NCBI GenBank assembly: GCA_012961725.1
Contig: DTYU01000075.1
Coordinates: forward strand, 1-16,996
Source: Desulfotomaculum sp.
GTDB taxonomy: Bacteria > Bacillota > Desulfotomaculia > Desulfotomaculales > Ammonificaceae
Direction of reading: 5' to 3'
Length of the DNA: 16,996 nt
In this document: positions 1 through 6,767 of the stretch, piece by piece
Layout: every line of letters starts with the position of its first letter
How positions within the stretch are numbered: the first letter of the stretch is position 1
Notes under the pieces: generated by a model
The model's database searches: none
What the model was told of the DNA's origin: nothing
Seen by the model: only the letters and a program-made list of their open reading frames with translations
Translations under genes and position numbers: made by a program

Positions 1-22
1 AATGAAGAAAGGAGGAACCCGA

Positions 23-1411
23 GTGTTGATACGCAAGAGCCTGCTCCTTTTGCTGGCCGTAGCCCTTGCCCTGCTCTTAGCCGCACCCGCCTGGGCGAAC
101 GGGACGGTTCTGAAGCCCGTCGGCCCGGCGGAGGTAACGGTCGGCGAGGAGTTTACGGTCGGCATAGTGGTATATGACGTCGAGGGGTTAATGGGCGTGC
201 AGTTTGACCTCGAATTTAACCCCGGCGTCCTGGAAGCTTTATCAGTTGAAAGCGGAGATGTCTTCGATACACCTTTTGAAGTTCCCTCTGTAATAACTGC
301 AGTATATGTTCGTTACGGCGCTATTGTGCTCAGTCAGGCCGAGGCCTTTTCAGGCACCGGTACCGCAGCACTCGTTACTTTTAAAGCAAAGGCGGAAGGC
401 ACAAGCGAGCTCCGTCTTGAGGACACCTCTTTGGGCGCTTATGCAGGGGCGAAGATTAACCACTCCACACCCGATCCACCGCCGACCGTCACGGTAACGG
501 CGCCCGACACCACGCCGCCAACGGTCACCAGCACCGACCCGGCGGACGGTGCCACCGGCATCCCGGTGGACAAAACCGTCACCGTCACCTTCACCGAGAA
601 TATACGGCAGGCAGCGAGGTACGACGACATTTCGGTTGAGGATGCAGACGGTAACGCGGTGACGTTCACCAAGGGCATCAGCGGCAAGGTCCTGACCATC
701 GACCCGACGGGGGACCTCGATTACGCAACGGCGTACAGGGTGAACATCCCTGCCGGAGCAGTGGAGGACACCGCGGGCAACGACCTGGCGGATGATTACG
801 CCTTCGACTTTACCACGGAGATTTTGCCTGCGCCCGAACCGGTGATCACCTTTACGAACATGGAGGGCCATTGGGTAGAGGACTGCGTGGCTGAGCTTGT
901 CTACCGCGGCATCCTCTCCGGGTACCCCGACGGCACCTTCCGGCCGGATCAGCCGATCACCCGCTTGGAGGCGGTTTGCATCTTGGCACGGGCGCTTGAG
1001 CTCGCCCCGGGGACGGCGGCCGACCTTGGAAAGTTTAAGGACGCGGCCGCAATACCGGCCTGGGCCGTGGCGGACGCAGCGGCAGCCGCAAGAGAAGGTC
1101 TGATCGAAGGCTACCCGCATGCCGACGGCAGCCTGACCTTCGAGCCGGCGAAGCTCATCACCCGCACAGAGATGGCCGCCATCATGTCGCGTGTCCTGGA
1201 GAAGGAGCTTGGGCAGATAACGCCGGCGCCGCTTCTCTTCACTGATGCCGATGACATCCCGGACTGGACGAAGGAGGCGGTCGGCATCGCCCTGGCCAAG
1301 GGCGTCGTGGGCGGCTATCCGGATGGCACCTTCCGCCCGCAGAACAATGTGACGCGCGCGGAGACGGCCAGCATGGTCTGCCGGTTGCTTGAAGCGATCG
1401 GCAGGATGTAG
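23..1411 (+). CDS. Secreted S-layer-anchored protein: cohesin-like, Big_5 Ig-like and three SLH domains
   Basis: A secreted protein held on the cell wall by SLH domains. I place the start at GTG 23 because AAAGGAGG sits 7 nt upstream; an in-frame ATG at 2 overlaps that site. From GTG 23 the protein is 462 residues. Residues 1-25 form a signal peptide (basic IRK, Leu/Ala-rich core, cleavage likely after APAWA). Residues ~30-155 resemble a cohesin domain (GLMGVQFDLEFNPGVLEAL). Residues ~164-266 resemble the bacterial Ig-like Big_5 fold (TPPTVTSTDPADGATGIP). Three SLH repeats follow at ~277-326, 338-390 and 406-458, with the wall-polymer-binding TRAE-type motifs TRLE, TRTE and TRAE and the GYPDGTFRP signature in the first and third. 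SLH domains bind secondary cell-wall polymer. The cohesin-like domain could display a partner, but no dockerin gene is nearby. The exact function is unknown. Confidence 0.88.
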   Translation: MLIRKSLLLLLAVALALLLAAPAWANGTVLKPVGPAEVTVGEEFTVGIVVYDVEGLMGVQFDLEFNPGVLEALSVESGDVFDTPFEVPSVITAVYVRYGAIVLSQAEAFSGTGTAALVTFKAKAEGTSELRLEDTSLGAYAGAKINHSTPDPPPTVTVTAPDTTPPTVTSTDPADGATGIPVDKTVTVTFTENIRQAARYDDISVEDADGNAVTFTKGISGKVLTIDPTGDLDYATAYRVNIPAGAVEDTAGNDLADDYAFDFTTEILPAPEPVITFTNMEGHWVEDCVAELVYRGILSGYPDGTFRPDQPITRLEAVCILARALELAPGTAADLGKFKDAAAIPAWAVADAAAAAREGLIEGYPHADGSLTFEPAKLITRTEMAAIMSRVLEKELGQITPAPLLFTDADDIPDWTKEAVGIALAKGVVGGYPDGTFRPQNNVTRAETASMVCRLLEAIGRM

Positions 1412-1781
1412 CCCGGTTTAAGAAGCTCAACCACAAAAGGTAGCAGGAGGGGGTGGCCGCAAAGGCCGTCCCTTCCTGTAACTGTCAGCGCGCGTGTCAC
1501 GTTTGTGTCATGCGGACGGTTCTTTTGACGGCCCTTCCGCTATTTGCAGTTAGGGTGACGGCGTTTTGCTGCAATCCGCGTTGTCGCCGCAACTATCGAG
1601 ACCGCTTAAGACACTCAGAGACCGGAACCCCTTGCTGACTCTGTAGCTTGTTCGGGTGAAGACGGTGAGGTTTTGCGATTCCTACAGTGGGTTGACGCGA
1701 TACCTTTATAACTTAAGGGTTGCATCAAAGCGCCATTGGTGTTATGGATGTAGAGACATAATAGTGTAAGGGTGACGATCG
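1412..1781. other. Intergenic stretch with one long hairpin
   Basis: About 370 bases without a gene I can support. A reading frame at 1453-1638 has no ribosome binding site, is rich in Cys and Arg, and begins inside a hairpin, so I treat it as chance. The region holds the hairpin at 1445-1477. Possible weak promoter elements for the antitoxin gene lie at its right end (for example TTGCAT at 1720-1725, 17 nt before TATGGA), but none is close to consensus. Confidence 0.6.
1445..1477 (+). terminator. Long hairpin after the SLH gene, possible terminator without U-tract
   Basis: The arms 1445-1458 and 1464-1477 pair along all 14 positions, with three G-U or U-G wobbles, around a 5-nt loop (GCAAA). 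It lies 34 nt after the SLH stop codon, where a terminator is expected. It is followed by AACTGTC rather than a T run, so it is not a canonical intrinsic terminator. It may instead protect the mRNA 3' end. Confidence 0.4.
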
Positions 1782-2003
1782 GTGATCAGAACGCAGGTGC
1801 TTTTAACAGAGGAGCAGCATAGGTTCTTAACCGAAGAGGCACGCACGCGGGGCGTAAGCCTGAGCGAGCTTATCCGTCGTTTAGTTGAGGAAAAGCGCTC
1901 TCTGCTGACAGAGGCACAGCGCCGAGGTGCGGAGGAAATGGCCAGAGAAGCAGTGGAGGTCCCCTCCGAAACGGTGCATCATAACGAGGTGCTTTATCGT
2001 TGA
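1782..2003 (+). CDS. Ribbon-helix-helix antitoxin (VapB-like)
   Basis: A 73-residue protein. Residues 1-40 fit the ribbon-helix-helix (CopG/Arc) DNA-binding fold: a short strand (IRTQVLL), then helix one (EEQHRFLTEEARTRG), a turn (VSLSEL) and helix two (IRRLVEEK). The acidic, helical C-terminus would be the toxin-binding tail. The GTG start at 1782 has AAGGGTG 7 nt upstream. Its stop TGA (2001-2003) overlaps the TTG start (2000-2002) of a PIN-toxin reading frame, the usual translational coupling of antitoxin-toxin pairs. Because that toxin is broken, this is probably an orphan antitoxin. It may still repress its own promoter. The RHH assignment rests on pattern; the VapB role rests on the neighbour. 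Confidence 0.8.
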   Translation: MIRTQVLLTEEQHRFLTEEARTRGVSLSELIRRLVEEKRSLLTEAQRRGAEEMAREAVEVPSETVHHNEVLYR

Positions 2004-2174
2004 GGGGGATATTTGTCGATGCAGGCGCATGGTGCGCCTTGAAATGCAAGACCGACCCGTACCGATTGTACCAGCTTTGCGGTCATGGAAGCGATGGGCA
2101 TCCGGGAAGCGCTTGCTTTTGATACACATTTTACCTTTGAGAAGTTCGGGTTCGTTCAAGTGGGTATGGAGTAG
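2000..2174 (+). pseudogene. VapC-like PIN-domain toxin remnant (central deletion plus frameshift)
   Basis: From TTG 2000 the first frame reads MRGIFVDAGAWCALKCKTDP, the standard start of a PIN-domain RNase, including the first catalytic Asp (IFVDAGAW). Around position 2060 the similarity jumps to another frame. That frame reads TDCTSFAVMEAMGIREALAF and ends with FDTHF and GFVQV before TAG 2172-2174, the standard PIN C-terminus with its late Asp. About 58 codons remain, against the roughly 130-140 usual for VapC, so some 75-80 central residues carrying the middle acidic metal ligands are missing. The first frame runs into a TGA shortly after the junction. The toxin should therefore be inactive. 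The two end motifs are seen directly; the deletion is inferred. Confidence 0.8.
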
Positions 2175-2266
2175 CAAAGCTTCCTTAAACCGGGTATTAC
2201 CTGAGAGAGGAAGGACTTACACACTAAAGACCGGGCTTGGGCCTAAGGGCATGATCTCCGGCAGAT

Positions 2267-3010
2267 TTACCGCCGGCGGCTCTCCCGTTCGTAGCGGCGC
2301 ACGAAGCGGATATCGTTCTCCACGAAGAGACGGTAGGGACGGCACATCTCGATGAGGCGCGAGGTGGTGCGCTCGCCCAAGTACTCCTCCAGGTCTTCGA
2401 GGGCAACGTTGGTGGTGACCACCACGGGGAGGCGGTGGTTCAGGCGGTGGTTCAGAATGGAATAGATCTTCTGGCGTGCCCATTCGGTGTAAATAAACGC
2501 CCCTAAGTCATCTAAGATCAAAAGCGGAACGCTCTTTGCCAGGCCGAGGAGTTCATGTTCGCTATAAGCCACATCGGCTTCCCCGTTGTAAGTGGCACGT
2601 ATCTCATCAAGGAAATCCGGCACGGCAACAAAAAGCACCTCTTTTCCTGCCTCCAACACGGCGTTGGCAATGCAGCAGGCAAGGAAGGTCTTGCCGGCCC
2701 CGACCTGGCCGGTGAAGATGAGTCCTTCCTGCGCCTCTCCCTTCAAAAAAACCTCTACAAACTCCTTCGCTGCGCCGTAAGCACGTTTAGCCGATTCGTA
2801 ATGGGTAATCCCCTTTTCCCCCGTTTTGCGGCTGCGGGAATAGTACTTGAAGTCAAAGCGCACGAAGGTGTATTCCCGCATCAGCGGTGCAAGCTGGGCC
2901 TGGGCAAAACGGAACGCAGCGGCCTTGCGCTTAACGCAGGCACAAGGCACTGCCACATCACCCTTCAGGATCAAACCGCGGTCACCGCACTCACGGCAGA
3001 CGCCTTCCAC
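2267..3010 (-). CDS. DnaC/DnaI-type replicative helicase loader ATPase
   Basis: A 247-residue AAA+ ATPase of the DnaC/DnaI/IstB group, expected to load the replicative helicase onto DNA. Visible motifs are Walker A GQVGAGKT (101-108), Walker B LLILDD (163-168), sensor-1 VVTTN (~197-201) and an arginine-finger region GERTTSRLIEMC (~212-223). The N-terminus carries Cys 5, 8, 23 and 25 in a CxxC...CxC pattern, like the zinc-binding N-terminal domain of DnaI-type loaders that contacts helicase. The start is GTG 3010 with AGGGGG about 9 nt upstream. It lies 13 nt after the DnaD-domain gene on the same strand, so the pair is probably one operon encoding primosome factors. IstB of a transposon is an alternative, but no IstA transposase is present. 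Confidence 0.85.
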   Translation of the reverse strand: MEGVCRECGDRGLILKGDVAVPCACVKRKAAAFRFAQAQLAPLMREYTFVRFDFKYYSRSRKTGEKGITHYESAKRAYGAAKEFVEVFLKGEAQEGLIFTGQVGAGKTFLACCIANAVLEAGKEVLFVAVPDFLDEIRATYNGEADVAYSEHELLGLAKSVPLLILDDLGAFIYTEWARQKIYSILNHRLNHRLPVVVTTNVALEDLEEYLGERTTSRLIEMCRPYRLFVENDIRFVRRYERESRRR

Positions 3011-3023
3011 TAAAGACGGCCCC

Positions 3024-3830
3024 CTAGCTCAGGTAAAGGGTCTTGATAAGCTCCCTTTTCCTTTCTCTTTGCATCCTCTCCTTGGTGGAAACGGCTGCCT
3101 TTCTCTTTCGCTTGCGGCCGGCCGCAAAGTTCCGGTCGTATTCCTCAACCTCCGCCAGCGTTCGGAGGTTGCTCTTTTGCCATTCCAAAAGAATCGTGCC
3201 GATGTACTTGAAGTTGCGCTTTCCTAACAGAACCGCGCGACGCAGGGCCTCCAGCACCAGCACCGGGGGCATTTCGCGCCGCCATTTCAGCACCTGTTCC
3301 GCCTCTATCGGGCTGAGCGGCCGCCCGAACTCCTGTTCAAACGCCTGGTAAAGCTCGCTGAAAACCCGATCCCCCTGGGTTGCGCTGCCGCCATTCCCCT
3401 GCAGCAGCTCCTGTATCTCTTGGATTTCGGCCATCTTCGCGCATGCCCATATCTCCGAAAGCTTCTCAAAAAGCGGCTGAAAATCGAACCCCTCAACGAT
3501 CCCTTCCCCGTCATAATACTCACTGACCGCAAGAATCTCCCGGTCAAGCAGTTCTTTGAGTTCGCGGGCCAAAACCTCTTCATTCGCAGTCAGGTATTCG
3601 GCAAGCTCACTGGCTTCGACGTGCAGTTTAGACTCCTCCGTGCGCAGGCGAAGGATCTGCATAAGGAGCATCATTCCGGTATCACTTATCCCGAGTTTTT
3701 TATAAAAACGAAGGAGGAGGTTGGGTATGAAGATACCTCCGCTTAGCATCAGGTCGGCACCAAATGTGCTGACGATATTCCCCTCGCGATACTGCTTCAC
3801 CGGTTTCTTACCCGCTATCCTGTCCGGCAT
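3024..3830 (-). CDS. DnaD-domain primosome protein
   Basis: A replication-initiation protein of the DnaD/DnaB (Firmicutes) family, 268 residues from ATG 3830. I choose 3830 over the upstream ATG 3875 because AAGGGGG precedes it at normal spacing, while 3875 has no ribosome binding site. Residues ~35-115 look like the N-terminal winged-helix domain. Residues ~155-230 are the DnaD C-terminal domain (VFSELYQAFEQEFGRPLSP onward), including the YxxxIxxxW motif as YIGTILLEW (209-217), which is associated with DNA binding. The C-terminal tail is strongly basic (RKRKRK). It is followed directly by the helicase loader, matching the DnaD/DnaB-DnaI pathway of Gram-positive bacteria. No phage genes flank it, so a chromosomal role is more likely than a phage one. 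Confidence 0.85.
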   Translation of the reverse strand: MPDRIAGKKPVKQYREGNIVSTFGADLMLSGGIFIPNLLLRFYKKLGISDTGMMLLMQILRLRTEESKLHVEASELAEYLTANEEVLARELKELLDREILAVSEYYDGEGIVEGFDFQPLFEKLSEIWACAKMAEIQEIQELLQGNGGSATQGDRVFSELYQAFEQEFGRPLSPIEAEQVLKWRREMPPVLVLEALRRAVLLGKRNFKYIGTILLEWQKSNLRTLAEVEEYDRNFAAGRKRKRKAAVSTKERMQRERKRELIKTLYLS

Positions 3831-3918
3831 GAACCAACCCCCTTCACCGCGTCCAAAGCGAAAAGTAAAACACATGATAAGTCTGCCGGTTTTCTTAAAA
3901 TACGGTCTCCGCTCTTTT

Positions 3919-3946
3919 GTAATACAGGCGGTTCACAATTCCTCAA
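3919..3946 (-). promoter_or_regulatory. Putative promoter of the DnaD gene
   Basis: On the minus strand, TTGAGG (3946-3941) and TATTAC (3924-3919) are separated by 16 nt. Each matches four of six sigma-A consensus bases. It would give a leader of about 80 nt before ATG 3830. It overlaps the tail of the degraded small ORF at 3933-4085. Confidence 0.35.
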
Positions 3947-4085
3947 CGTCCTTCCAATACTCCCCGCAGGAGTCTACCACCACCTTACGCGGATGCCGCT
4001 ATAAGGACCGTTATTCTACATCAGGCGACAAAAATCCTCCATTGGGTGCAGCTTTTTCCTCCAAAAATTTTGCCAAGATCTTCAT
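3933..4085 (-). pseudogene. Small degraded ORF overlapping the cobU stop
   Basis: ATG 4085-4083 overlaps the TGA stop of the upstream DUF503-cobU gene in the ATGA arrangement typical of coupled genes. The frame gives a protein-like 24-residue start (MKILAKFLEEKAAPNGG), then TAA at 4013-4011 and TAG at 4001-3999. In the same frame it continues for about 20 codons of protein-like sequence (RKVVVDSCGEYWKDVEEL) to TGA at 3935-3933. I do not recognise the family. It looks like a roughly 50-residue gene broken by two stops, or a 24-residue peptide gene followed by chance sequence. Confidence 0.35.
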
Positions 4086-4924
4086 GGCTTTATGGTGACA
4101 GGAATGCCGCAAACCAAAAGGTAAACCGAGTCTGCCGCGGAAGCCGCCTGTTGGTTTAATCTGCCAAGCACATCCCGGTAAACCCGTCCGAGCGGGTATG
4201 CCGGCACGATACCCATACCCACTTCATTGGTAACCGCAACCGTCATCTCCTCTCTTCCGGAAAGCACCTGCAGGAGTTCATCCATCCGTTTGTTGATCTC
4301 AGCCTCCGGAATCCTTGCAGTTAAAAGATTGGACACCCAAACCCCGAGACAGTCCACGAGCAGCGGTACGTCGCCAGGAACATTCCGGGCCACCCCTGCC
4401 AGGTCGATCGGTTCTTCAACCGTCTCCCAGGAAGGAGGGCGCCGGGCCTTGTGCGCCGCTATCCGCGCCGCCATCTCCTCGTCGGCGGCGACCGCAGTGG
4501 CCGCGTAAACGACCTTGGGTACCCCATTAAAGAGTGACTCTGCGAAGACGCTCTTGCCGCTGCGGGCACCGCCGGTGATCAATATCAGCCCGCCGTTGGC
4601 CGCCTTCTTCATCGCAAAACCCTCATCACCGCCTAAGTAAACACCGTACAGGTCGACCTCGTAATCATGCAAAACGGTGTCGCGGTAACCGTCGATAAAG
4701 TCCACCACCTCCTGAAACAACCGGTGAAGCTGCACCTCTCGACCGGCAACAGCCGCCACGGCCAGCGTCGCACGCTGCCATGAGCTCTGGTTCTCGACCT
4801 CGGCGACGGCGACGTTAAAACGCTGGCGCAGCCTTTCGCGCAGGCTCTTGAGCCGGTGCCGCTTCTCTTTAAGCGAGGAGCTGCCAGGTATAAGGAGTCT
4901 GGCGATCAGCACGCCGTTGACCAT
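4082..4924 (-). CDS. cobU: DUF503 (YlxP-like) domain fused to CobU adenosylcobinamide kinase/guanylyltransferase
   Basis: One 280-residue reading frame with two recognisable proteins. Residues 1 to ~92 are a DUF503/YlxP domain (GVLIARLLIPGSSSLKEKR; RFNVAVAEVENQSSWQRA), a small protein of unclear role. Residues ~105-280 are a complete CobU, which phosphorylates adenosylcobinamide and transfers GMP to form AdoCbi-GDP in the nucleotide-loop step of cobalamin synthesis. CobU motifs are the P-loop GGARSGKS (118-125), the HKARRPPSWETVEEP segment with the likely guanylylated His (~158), DCLGVWVSNLL, TNEVGMGIVP, and a VYLLVCGIP C-terminus. ATG 4924 has GGAGG 5 nt upstream; ATG 4945 does not. An internal ATG at 4612, with a weak GATGAGGG, would start CobU alone, so separate CobU may also be made. 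Confidence 0.85.
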   Translation of the reverse strand: MVNGVLIARLLIPGSSSLKEKRHRLKSLRERLRQRFNVAVAEVENQSSWQRATLAVAAVAGREVQLHRLFQEVVDFIDGYRDTVLHDYEVDLYGVYLGGDEGFAMKKAANGGLILITGGARSGKSVFAESLFNGVPKVVYAATAVAADEEMAARIAAHKARRPPSWETVEEPIDLAGVARNVPGDVPLLVDCLGVWVSNLLTARIPEAEINKRMDELLQVLSGREEMTVAVTNEVGMGIVPAYPLGRVYRDVLGRLNQQAASAADSVYLLVCGIPVTIKP

Positions 4925-4954
4925 GATTACCTCCACTGCAAGCATTTCTTTTTG

Positions 4955-4983
4955 TTGACTGGGGAGGAACCATCCGTTACGCT
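4955..4983 (+). promoter_or_regulatory. Weak putative promoter for the DUF456 gene
   Basis: TTGACT (4955-4960) matches five of six -35 bases. It lies 17 nt from TACGCT (4978-4983), a poor -10. It sits in the 84-nt divergent gap between the DUF503-cobU gene and the DUF456 gene, where a promoter is needed. Confidence 0.3.
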
Positions 4984-5008
4984 AAACGAAAACCGCGGGT
5001 GAAAAACC

Positions 5009-5485
5009 ATGCCTACCGTTGGACTCGTCCTTGCCGTCATATTTTTCCTGGCGGGGCTTGCCGGTACCATCCTGCCCGTTTTGCCCGGGGCACCGCTTAT
5101 CTTGGCCGGCATGGCGGTATACGGCCTCTTCGCCGGTTTCGAGAACCTTACCATCTGCTTCTTCCTTGGTCAGACTGCGGCAGTCGGCCTCACCTTCCTC
5201 GTCGACTACTTAGCAAACGCTTGGGGCGTAAGCCGCTATGGCGGCTCCCGCACGGCCATCTGGGGCGGGGCGCTCGGGCTGCTTGCCGGGCTTTTCTTCG
5301 GTCCGGCCGGGATTATCCTCGGCCCCTTCTTAGGCGCCTTCGCGGGCGAGTTCTTCGCCTCGCGCCGCTACAGGCATGCCGTTCGTGTCGGCATAGGCTC
5401 TCTCTTGGGCTTCCTCGGCGGTACCCTCATCAAACTCGGCATCGAAACAGCGATGATCACCTGGTTTTTCCTGACGGTTTTTTAG
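5009..5485 (+). CDS. DUF456 family integral membrane protein
   Basis: A 158-residue very hydrophobic protein with about four membrane segments. It shows the DUF456 pattern: GLAGTILPVLPGAPLILAGM near the N-terminus, then VDYLANAWGVSRYGGSRTAIWG, GLFFGPAGIILGPFLGAFAGE, and a final GIGSLLGFLGGTLIKLGIE helix. The Gly- and Pro-rich helices with a conserved polar DYLA segment are typical of the family, whose biochemical role is not established. The start is ATG 5009 with only a weak GGGTGA upstream. Its 3' end overlaps the convergent dehydratase-activator gene by 29 bp. It has no operon partner on its strand. Confidence 0.82.
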   Translation: MPTVGLVLAVIFFLAGLAGTILPVLPGAPLILAGMAVYGLFAGFENLTICFFLGQTAAVGLTFLVDYLANAWGVSRYGGSRTAIWGGALGLLAGLFFGPAGIILGPFLGAFAGEFFASRRYRHAVRVGIGSLLGFLGGTLIKLGIETAMITWFFLTVF

Positions 5486-6296
5486 CCTGTGACGCAAACT
5501 CCCGGGCGATCAGCGCTGCACCCAAAGCGCCGACGATCTGCGGTTCCGCAGGGATGACCAGATCAACACCGAGCTTTCGCGAGACGGCTGCCACCACGCT
5601 CGCGCTTTTCGCCACCCCGCCGGTCATCACAACCTCCTCCACCAGGCCCACACGGTGGGCCAGCGCCGCCACCCGGTCCGCCACCGTCTCGCAAAGCCCG
5701 CGGGCGATCTCCTCGCGCGGCGTACCCTGGCCGATCAGCGATACGACTTCGGACTCTGCAAAAACCGTGCAGACACTGCTTATCGCCGCCGGCTTTGCTG
5801 CTTTCTCGGCCAGCCTGTTGAAGCCCTCCAGGTCAGTTTCCAACGCCCGCGCCATCACCTCCATAAAACGGCCGGTGCCTGCGGCGCATTTGTCGTTCAT
5901 CGCGAAGTCTTCCACGACGCCCCGGGGACCCACCCTTATCACCTTGGAGTCCTGGCCGCCGATATCGATGACGGTCCGCGTGCCTGGAACAAGGTAAACG
6001 GCCCCGCGGGCGTGACAGGTGATCTCCGTGACCCGGCGGTCGGCGAAAGGAACGCTTATCCGGCCGTACCCGGTAGCCACGACAAAGGCCACCTGCTCAC
6101 GTGCAATACCCGCCCTGCTTAACGCCTCAACCAGGGCCTGCCCGGCCGCCCGCCTGCTGTCTGCCCCCGTGGGCAGGATGCTCCAGGCAGCGAGTTCGCC
6201 GTCCTTAAGCATTACAGCTTCCGCCGAAAGTGAACCGATGTCAATGCCGGCTACCACCAATCGCTTCCCGCCTTTTCGCAGGGCAACTCCCTGCAT
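5457..6296 (-). CDS. BcrA/BadF/HgdC-type acyl-CoA dehydratase activase ATPase
   Basis: A 279-residue ASKHA-fold ATPase of the family that activates 2-hydroxyacyl-CoA dehydratases and benzoyl-CoA reductases by ATP-driven electron transfer from a [4Fe-4S] cluster held between two subunits. Visible features are GIDIGS (phosphate 1, ~17-22), DIGGQDSK (111-118) and Cys137 in NDKCAAGTGRF. Cys176 lies in SVCTVFAESEVVSL; these two Cys are the cluster ligands. TGGVAKS lies at 225-231 and GALGAAL near the end. All key residues are present. The start is uncertain: ATG 6296 lacks a clear ribosome binding site, while TTG 6260 or GTG 6257, after AAGGCGGG, would give the usual short N-terminus (VVAGIDIGS). 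No dehydratase subunits lie beside it, so its partner is elsewhere or it is a stand-alone paralogue. Confidence 0.88.
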   Translation of the reverse strand: MQGVALRKGGKRLVVAGIDIGSLSAEAVMLKDGELAAWSILPTGADSRRAAGQALVEALSRAGIAREQVAFVVATGYGRISVPFADRRVTEITCHARGAVYLVPGTRTVIDIGGQDSKVIRVGPRGVVEDFAMNDKCAAGTGRFMEVMARALETDLEGFNRLAEKAAKPAAISSVCTVFAESEVVSLIGQGTPREEIARGLCETVADRVAALAHRVGLVEEVVMTGGVAKSASVVAAVSRKLGVDLVIPAEPQIVGALGAALIAREFASQAKKPSGKTR

Positions 6297-6443
6297 GGTC
6301 TTTATCAGCCGGAGGCAAATCGATCCAACCTTGCTTATTCAACCGCCAGTTGGTTATTCCTTCCAGTTAAAGCGGGACATATTCCGCGCGCTTGCGGCTC
6401 TTTTTGACGGTGGTTTTTCTCATCTTACCCCTGCACAAGCCAT

Positions 6444-6767
6444 CTATCTGCCGCCCTTCAGGCGGACGGCGGTACCGTAAGCCAAGATTTCTGCCGCGCC
6501 GGTCATAATCTGGGTTGAGGTGAAGCGCACAGCGATTACCGCGTCGGCGCCAAGTTTCGCGGCCTCTTCCTTCAAGCGGTTCAGTGCCTGTTTTCGTGCC
6601 GCCTCCATCATGTCGGTGTAGCTCTTGATCTCGCCGCCCACGATCTGCTTGAGCGCCGCGGCGATGTCCCGGCCGAACCAGCGCGCCCTGACGGTGCTGC
6701 CCATAACGACCCCGAGCGTTTCACCGATCTCCCTGTCCGGAATCGCTCCCGCCGTGGTTACGATCAT
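6444..6767 (-). CDS. YbjQ/DUF74 family protein
   Basis: A 107-residue protein of the YbjQ (DUF74, 'heavy-metal-binding') family, which forms small pentameric domains of uncertain function. The family pattern is clear: MIVTTAGAIPDREIGETLGVV, then GSTVRARWFGRDIAAALKQIVGGEIKSY, EAARKQALNRLKEEAAKLGADAVI, and AEILAYGTAV. ATG 6767 has GGGAGGG about 7 nt upstream. A longer frame exists upstream (to 6848), but it overlaps the preceding gene and lacks family similarity. The first 47 nt overlap the 3' end of the TtcA-like gene, and the ribosome binding site lies inside that gene, so translation is probably coupled. Confidence 0.85.
   Translation of the reverse strand: MIVTTAGAIPDREIGETLGVVMGSTVRARWFGRDIAAALKQIVGGEIKSYTDMMEAARKQALNRLKEEAAKLGADAVIAVRFTSTQIMTGAAEILAYGTAVRLKGGR

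Noticed and set aside
350..1120. 256-codon minus-strand ORF opposite the SLH gene
   Set aside because: It is antisense to a clearly domain-structured gene; Arg/Gly/Val-rich composition is typical of a GC-rich shadow frame.
1453..1638. Plus-strand 61-codon ORF after the SLH gene
   Set aside because: GTG start lies inside a hairpin without a ribosome binding site; composition (Cys/Arg-rich) is not protein-like and no family is recognisable.
1691..1711. TTGACG ... TATAAC as a promoter for the antitoxin
   Set aside because: The spacing is only about 9 nt, too short for a sigma-A promoter.
2258..2276. CCGGC...GCCGG hairpin at the end of the helicase-loader gene
   Set aside because: Only 5 bp with a 9-nt loop, overlapping the stop codon and with no T-run; not a credible terminator.
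2267..3010. IstB (IS21) interpretation of the DnaC-like ATPase
   Set aside because: No IstA transposase or terminal repeats are near, and the partner is a DnaD-domain protein.
4999..5997. 332-codon plus-strand ORF across the DUF456 and dehydratase-activator region
   Set aside because: It overlaps DUF456 in another frame and is antisense to the activator; no recognisable domain, so a shadow frame.
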